Assembly (NCBI GenBank): GCA_015493615.1 | Contig: WGCV01000048.1 | Coordinates: forward strand, 22,079-86,078 | Length of the DNA stretch: 64,000 nucleotides | Reading direction: 5' to 3' | Source of the DNA: Melioribacteraceae bacterium | GTDB taxonomy: Bacteria; Bacteroidota; Ignavibacteria; Ignavibacteriales; Melioribacteraceae | Shown: in pieces, positions 26,701 to 35,700 of the stretch | Layout of the letters: each line of letters starts with the position of its first letter | Position numbering within the stretch: position 1 is the first letter of the stretch | Notes under the pieces: generated by a model | What the model saw: the letters and a program-made list of their open reading frames with translations, nothing else | Told to the model about the DNA's origin: nothing | The model's database searches: none | Translations under genes and position numbers: made by a program

Positions 26701-29700
26701 ACGGTCAGACTTGAATATTCAACTAACGACGGATCTTCGTGGAACCAAATTGCAACAGGCGTTACAGCTTCCGATAAGCAGTACAGCTGGACCATTCCGA
26801 ATACCCCGACAAATCAAGCGTTAGTAAGAATCATAGATGAATCAAATTCGTCTGTTTCAGATTTAAGCAACAATACTTTTTCTATCGGTTCAATATTACT
26901 TACTTCGCCTAACGGGGGAGAAAAGTTGCAGGTGGATTCGGTAAAAACGATTACTTGGCAGAATATTGCAACCATCGCTAATGTCGATTTATATTATTCA
27001 ATTAATGCAGGGACTTCGTGGAATTTAATCTCCTCCAATGTTAATGCATCCGGCGAGCGATACGATTGGACGATACCTGACAGTGTTTCGAGTTCTGTTT
27101 TAGTCAGAATTGAAAACTCAGCCGATTCTTCTATGAATGACGAAAGCGATAATACATTTACAATTGCAAAAATTTCAATTACTTCTCCCAACGGCGGGGA
27201 AGTTCTTCAAGCCGGGGACGAACTGCCGATTCTGTGGAATTCATACAACATAAACAGCGTAACTATTCAATATTCAGTTGATAACGGCGCTACCTGGACT
27301 ACGATTGATAACAATGTTCAAGCTTCGCTTGGACAATACAATTGGACAATTCCAGACGCTGTCTCTACAAATACTTTTTTGATTAGAATTTTTGATAACA
27401 GTTTTAATTCTGTTCACGATGTAAGCGACGCCGGAGCAAGTGTTTATTATCTTAATTTAACTTCGCCAAACGGAAACGAAGCTTGGAATAACGGAACAAG
27501 CGAAGATATTACATGGAACTCATCCGGAGTTTCGTCTGTCGATTTATATTATTCGGCGGATTTAGGCGCAACTTGGACCTCAATCGCAACATCCGTTAAC
27601 GGCTCCCTCGGAACTTACAGTTGGGCAATTCCTTCATCATTATCATCGGATTCGATGTTAGTAAGAGTGGTTGATGCAAATCATTCCGGTATAAGGGATT
27701 CCAGCGATTCCCGTTTTGCAGTCGGCAATATTGATATTACATCTCCGGTCTCTTCCACAGTTTGGCAGACCGGAAGCGTACAGCCGATTCGCTGGACTTC
27801 CGAAAGCGTTGAAACAATTATGATTGAGATTTCTGTTGACGGCGGAACAAATTGGTCAACGATAACGAACAGTTACGGAGCTTCGTCGGGAGTTTATTAT
27901 TACAATGTTCCCAATAATTCCACAGCAAGCGCTCAGATAAGAATAACCGATACCAGAACAGGATCGCATATTTACGAGACATCGCAGACTTTCACAATAA
28001 ATAATCTGAGCATTACTTATCCTACCTCCGCTTCATTATGGATGAATGGAAGCAGTTATAATATTACTTGGAACAGTTCCAATATTGCCAATGTTAATTT
28101 AAAATATTCTGTAGATGACGGCGTAACTTGGACGGATATTGTCGCATCAACTCCAGCATCAACCGGAACTTACAATTGGACTGTCCCAAACGGAATTGCA
28201 ACAAATAAGGCACGGATAAAAATTATAGATGTCGATAATAATTCCGCTGTGGATAGCACCGATGATTTTGTTATCGGGAATGTCTCCATTAGCGTTCCCA
28301 CTACAAGTACGGTCTGGCAATCGGGTAAAACATACAGAATTAAATGGGCGGCAAGTTCGGGAATATCCGAAGTAAATGTTGATTATTCAACGGATAACGG
28401 CGCGAACTGGTCAACAATAGAAAGCAATGTTACCGCTGCCGATTCTTCATTGTTGTGGACTGTTCCGGCGAATATGTCAACCTCAAGCGCGCGCATCAGG
28501 GTTTACGATGTTAATTCCAACATAGGAAGTAATGATCAAATTATTGCCGAGAGCGATGCCTTCAAGTTGGTAAATCTTGCGATAAGTTCGCCGACAAGCT
28601 CATCAAATTGGCAGGCGCGTTCAACGCACAATATCACTTGGTCGGGCAGCGCATTGATTAACACTGTAACTTTAAGTTACAGCCGGGACTTGGGAAACAG
28701 TTGGGTAACAATTGCGCCTGCGGTTAATTTTTCAGATGGAAGTTATTCTTGGACCTTGCCCGATTTAACTTCCGACAGTGTGCTTGTCAGAAGTGTAAGC
28801 GATGCAAACCCCGGAATTTCCGATTCAATGGCGTCACCGTTTAAGATAAGCGATTTGGCGGTTTTAAATATATCAACTTCAACGGAATGGCAGTCGGGAA
28901 CGGCGCATACAATTTCTTGGACAAGTGAAAATATTAATAATATTGACATCCAATACAGTTTGGATAACGGCTCCTCTTGGAATAATATTATATCGGGAAT
29001 ATCAGCATCAAACGGTTCTTATCTTTGGAATATTCCTTCCAATATTTCATCGGCTCAGACATTGGTGAGAATCAGTTCTTCCTCCGATCCGACAATCTAT
29101 TTTGATACTCCGCTCTTCACAATAAAATATTTAAGCGTTACATCTCCTAACGGAGGAGAAAATTGGCAGGTTGGAAGCAATGAAACAATTACTTGGAACA
29201 GCGGACTTGTTTCCAATGTAAGGATTGATTTGAGCACGGATAACGGAGCTTCGTGGATAAATATTTCATCTCCCATTGCAGCTTCAAACGGCAGCTACAC
29301 TTGGAATGTCCCGGATTCCATTTCTACGGTTTCGGCGCTTATAAGATTGATTGATTTGGACAACACCTCAATCAGAGATTCGAGCGACGCCAACTTCACA
29401 ATCGGCAGATTAGTTCTGACTTCGCCGTTGGGCGGAGAAGAGTGGCAAATCGGTTCGACACACAACATCACTTGGAGCAGTATCAATGTAAACAATGTCA
29501 GTTTAGAATATTCCCTCGATAATGGAACTTCCTGGAGCACAATTATTTCTCCGGTAAACGCCAACGCGGGAAGTTACTCTTGGACTATTCCTACAGCTAC
29601 TGCCAGTACAAGCGCTTTGGTCAGAATAACATCATTGGATGATCCTACGGTAAGCTACACAAGCAATATTTTCACCATCGATGAATTGTCCGTAACTGCT

Positions 29701-32700
29701 CCAAACGGAGGAGAAGTGCTGCAATCGGGTTCTCAGACTTATATTAAATGGACTTCGGCGAATATTGCAAATATTAATATTTATTTCTCTTCGGATAACG
29801 GAACAACTTGGAACGAGATTGTTACAAACTTTAACGCATCTGCGGATTCATTGGCGTGGACTCTCCCGAGCAATATAAGCACCGACCTTGCGCTTATCAA
29901 AATTACGGATTCCTCCGATTCCACACATTATGATGTAACCGATAATGTTTTTTCAATCCACTCATTCCGTCTTACTTCCCCGGTCGGAGGAGAAGTGTGG
30001 CAGGTTGGGGGGACATACGATATCACATGGAGCGCAAGTTCTAATATTTCAACTGTTTCACTGGAATACTCGATTGATAACGGGACTACTTGGAACAGCG
30101 TTGCTCAGAATATTAATGCAACTCTCGGTACTTATGCATGGAATATCCCAGCGGGAACGGCTTCCAATCAATGCAAGATAAGATTATTAGACGATAACAG
30201 TTCCATTATATTTACCGGTGGAGTTTTTACAATTGAAGATTTACAAATTACCTCACCTGTCGGCGGAGAATTTTGGACGAGCGGAACCACGGAAAATATC
30301 ACTTGGAATTCTTCCCAAATCACAAACGTTAAAATTGAATATTCCTCGGATAACGGAAGCAGCTGGGAAACTCTTTCTAATTCGGAAAGCGCAGCCGCCG
30401 GGACATACGCTTGGAATATTCCCGTTAATTATTCCACTACATCCGGACTAATTCGAATTAGCGATGCCGATAATACTGGCATTTATTCGACAAGCAGTAA
30501 TGATTTTACTCTGGGAAAAATAACGGTTCTTTATCCGAACGGAGGAGAAGTTTTACAGGCAGGGGAGAATGTTAGAATTCTATGGAACTCGTTAGCTTCC
30601 TCTACTTTGTTCAACATCGATTATTCAACTGATAACGGAGCTGCCTGGAATTCAATTGCAGTCGGAACGGATTCAAGCTCGTCATACACTTGGCGGATTC
30701 CTTCAAATATTTATACGAGTTCGGCTTTAATCCGAGTTGCCGATGCGCTCTCGTCAGGCGCAATCACAGATCAAAGCGATGCGGTATTTACAATTAATTT
30801 GCTCCAAGTTACTTCTCCCAACGGCGGAGAGGATTTTAAAGTCGGTTCAACGCAAAATATTACTTGGAACAGCGGAAGTAATATTGCCAATGTTAAATTG
30901 GAATATTACACGCCTCAAACCGGCTGGGAAACTATTGTTGCAAGCGTTCCCGCAAACAGCAGTCCTTATTCATGGACAATTCCAAACATTCCTTCGGACA
31001 GCGTTAAAGTGCGCGTTGTTTCTACCGCCGATAATTCAATCTCCGATGAGAGCGATGCTTACTTCAGAATCGGCGATCTTAATTTAACTTCCCCTGTTGC
31101 TTCTACTAAATGGCAGTCCGGCGATCATGTCAACATCGCTTGGAATAATACTGCTAATGTTAACAAGGTTAATTTATTTTACAAAATCGGGGCAGGCGGA
31201 ACTTGGACTGAAATTTCAAGGGATGTAACAGCCTCAACCGGTCTTTACGATTGGACGATACCTTCGGTTAATACTCAGCAGCTTTATCTGAGAATTGAGG
31301 ACGCTCAAGCCGTTTCTTCTATTTACGATGAAACCGGTTTTACAGTTACGGTCTCAAACCTTTCCATTAGAACTCCAAACATCTCGACTGTCTGGATTGC
31401 CGGAGCTACGGAAAATATAATCTGGAGCGCGTCTTCGGATATTCGTAAAATTAAAATTTTATATTCAATCGATAAAGGTACAACGTGGAACTCGATAACG
31501 GATTCCACCGACGCTTCAACCGGAAAACTCTCTTGGGCGATTCCCAATTCAATAAATTACGACTCTGTTTTGGTGCGGCTTGAGGATGTTGACTACTCCA
31601 ACGTTGACGATACTTCAGCGTATTTTAAAATTTCAAACGCACAGTTGACTTTAACCGCTCCAAACGGCGGAGAATATTGGGAAGCAGGGAATGATTATTC
31701 AATTAGTTGGAATATTACTTCGAATATCAGCTTGATAAACATTTACTATTCCGTTAACGGCGGAACTTCTTGGACGATGTTGCAGAGCAACTATCCGGCA
31801 TCGAATCAAAATTATGTTTATTCAATTCCCGCTAATTTTGAAACAGATTCGCTTCGTATAAAAATTGAAGACGCATCAAATACATTTATTGCGGACAGCA
31901 GTTCACAAAATACTTATTTAAGGTGGATTAATTTAATCGCGCCTGTCGGCGGAGAACATCTGCAGGCTAACCGTAATAAAACTGTCTCTTGGTCGGCAAG
32001 CTCAAATATGAGCAATGTCAGAGTTGATTTCTCTGCGGACGGAGTTACATGGAACTCGCTCGGAGTTGTTGAGGCTTCAACCGGAAGTTACGATTGGCTT
32101 GTTAATAATATTCCTACGGATTCAGGCTACATTCGCGTAAGCGATGCCAACAGCAACTTGGCAGTTGCCGAAACGTCGGCGCCTTTTGCAATCAGTATGC
32201 TGAATCTAACCGCGCCGATTAACGGCGGGGAATTCCAAACCGGAGATTCTCTCAAAATTTCATGGTTAAACAGCAGCGACATAACTTCCGTTCAAATGGA
32301 ATACACCACCGATATGACAAACTGGTATGTAATTAATTCCACTCCTGTTTCCGCAAGCGATTCATCATACACTTGGGTGATTGATAATTCGGTATGTGGA
32401 GATTCCGTTTATATTCGTATAATTAATTTTGCTTTCCAATCGATTGTAGATACAATCCCGAAACCGATTACCGTTAAAAGTTTGCAACTAACCGAACCGG
32501 CTGCCGGAGCAAATTGGCGGGTAGGGACAACGCATCAGATTAAATGGAACTACTGCGGAATTGATTCGCTCTCGCTTCAATATTCTTTGAATAAAGGAAT
32601 CAGCTGGGTTGATATTGCAACTGTCGCCGCAAGCGGTTTGCAGTACAATTGGGTAATCCCTAATACGACAAGCGATTCTGTAATAGTTCGTATATCCGAT

Positions 32701-35700
32701 AAAACAAACGGCGACGTTAAATCGGAATCGGGTTATTTCACGATTTTCCAATCTCTTGCAGATTTAATTTATCCTAACGGAAATGAATTTTTGCGTTCAG
32801 GAGACTCGTTGACCGTACGATGGACAAGTTCGCTCGTCAACTACTTTAATATTGAATTCAGCTCAGATAACGGAGCAAATTGGACTACAATCAGCAATGC
32901 AACAGTCGCTTCCGCAGATTCATTTGTTTGGGCATTGCCTGATACTTTGGAATCGAATCAATGTTTGGTAAAAATCACAGATTTGGAAAATCCGGCTGTT
33001 TCCGATTCGAGCAACAACGTCTTTACTGTCGCTCGGCTTAAGTTAAGTAATCCGACGGGAGGAGAATATATTTCCGCCGGTTCCACTCTTCCGATAACTT
33101 GGGCAGCAAGCTCAACAATAAGCGGAGTAAAATTATCTTACTCGACTGATAACGGAAGAATATGGAGCGGAATTCAAGGCGCAACCAATGTTACGGCTTC
33201 CGCCGATACATTCAGATGGAGCATTCCGAATAATCTTTGTTCCGACAGTACTTTGATTAAAATAGCTTCAATTAATCATCCTTCGGTTTATGATATTTCC
33301 AAATCATTTGTAACAGGCTGGGTTAAAGTAACTTCGCCCAATGGGGGAGAAGTTTATCTTTCCGGTAAAAATTTGCCGGTAAGCTGGAGCGGATGCAGTT
33401 CGGTTAAGCAGATTCTTATTGAAGTGATTGACGCGAAAAGTAATCTTACTTTGCATTCCGAAATTGATTCTTCTTCGCTCGGCGGCACTAATATTATACT
33501 TCCCAACGGAACCGTAAGCGATTCGGTTCTGGTAAGAATTAGCGATGTTCGTTCCAATTATCAGATAATAGATTCGTCCGACGCATTTTTTACAATTACG
33601 GAACTTGCTTTTACTTCGCCGAACAGTTCAACAAATTGGAACTCAGGCTCTACACAGTTAATCGAATGGAATTCGGGTGATTTTCTCGGGAATCTGAATT
33701 TAGAATACTCGCTTAACAACGGACAGACTTGGAATACAATTCAAAACAGCGTAACAGCATCAAGGGATTCCTTAACATGGACATTACCCGCAGATGTTAA
33801 TTCAAACAGCTGTTTGGTTCGCGGCTACAATCCTAATATCAGCACGGTTGCCGATACATCGGATAAGTTTACAATATTTACTTCGCAGCTTGCTCTTATC
33901 GCTCCGAACGGCGGAGAAAAACTGCAAGCCGGTTCGCAGTACAATATTAAATGGGGAAGCGCTTTTATTACTAATCTGCAGATTGAAGTTTCGTACGATA
34001 ACGGAACTTCGTGGGATACTCTTACTACATCGGCTATCGGAGATGATTCTCTCTGGACGTGGAATGTGCCGCCCGGTTTAAGTACGGAACAAGGTTTAAT
34101 TCGTTTGCGCAATACTATCGACAGCTCTCAATCGGTTACGAGCGCGTCTAATTTCAGCATAGGTTGGATAAATGTTACTTCGCCTTCTCTCGGCTCTCAT
34201 TGGATTGCAAACCGAACCGATACGATTGCCTGGGATGCGAGCGCATCCGTGCACAAAGTTAATCTGCTTTATTCTTTAAGCGGCGATACGGCAGATTCAA
34301 GTTTAACTTTAATTGACGCTAATGTTAACGCTCAGGATTCCATTTACGTCTGGCGGCTTCCTTCGGTTGAATCGCCGAATGCAAAAATAGTAATACTCGA
34401 TTCCGAATCGAATAATTTGATTAAATCTGCGAGCGGCGCAATTAAGATTAGCAAGATGTTGCTTGTCAGTCCGAACGGAAATGAGTTTATTCAAGCCGGC
34501 GCTCCTTATACCATTTCTTGGAATGTTACCGCCGCAACCATTCCGTATATTAATATTGATTATTCATTGAACGGCGGAATAAATTGGAACAGACTTGCAA
34601 CGTCCGCTAATTCATCGGACAGCTCTTATACTTGGAATATCGGAACGGGAATTTCGACTGATTCAGCTTTGGTTAGAATATCGGATGCCGTTAATAGTCA
34701 GCTAGCAGATACGAGCGATGGTTATTTCTCAATCGGAGGTCTGGAACTTACGGTCTTTAACTCTCCGGAAAAAGTTCTTGTTGGAACAAGAAAAAGAGTA
34801 ACTTGGTCCCGGACAAATAATATCGGGAAAATTAATCTTTACTATAAAACTAACGACGGCGTTTGGAAACCGTTTGTGCAGAATTATCCTGCTGACTCAA
34901 TGTATTACAATTGGACAATCCCGGATGATGTTTCCGACTCTTGTTTCGTTAAAATAAACGACGTAAACAATCCGCTGCTTTATGATGTTTCAAACGCTCC
35001 GTTTATTATCAGCGATTTGAAGATAGTGAACTTTAACGGCGGGAATGTTTATCAAACAGGTAAAACTCACGAGATAACTTGGAGCAGTTCTTTTATCAAC
35101 TTTGTAAATCTTCAGTACTCTACAGATTCGCTTAATTGGACAAATATTAACCAATCTCCGGTTGTAGCCGACAGCAATAAGTTCGACTGGGCGATTCCGG
35201 ATGACATTAATTACGCTTCTCCAAATTATCTGCTGAGAATTGTCGATGCCGATTACACATATATCGCCGATACTTCAAATTCCACGTTTACCGTAAGTTA
35301 TATCAAGATGAAAAAACCTAACGGCGGTGAAGGGGAACAAATCGGAACATCTTACACAATCGAATGGGCTTCGAGCAATAATACGATTTCCAATGTTAAT
35401 TTATATGTTGAACTTCAGAGCGGCTCCGATGTTTGGACGCCGATTGCAAATAATATTGATGCAACTTCCGGTTCGTATTACTGGCTGATTGAAACGCAGG
35501 CTACTCCTGCGGCTCGTATGAAAGTAGAGGATGCAAATAATCATTCAATTTACGATATTAGCGATTCATCATTTGTGATTTCTCATATTCAATTGACTTC
35601 CCCAAACGGCGGAAGTTTGCAGAAGCTTCAAGTCGGCAACACCTACGAGATTACTTGGGAAAGTCAGTACATAAATAATATCGGAATTTCATATTCCGTT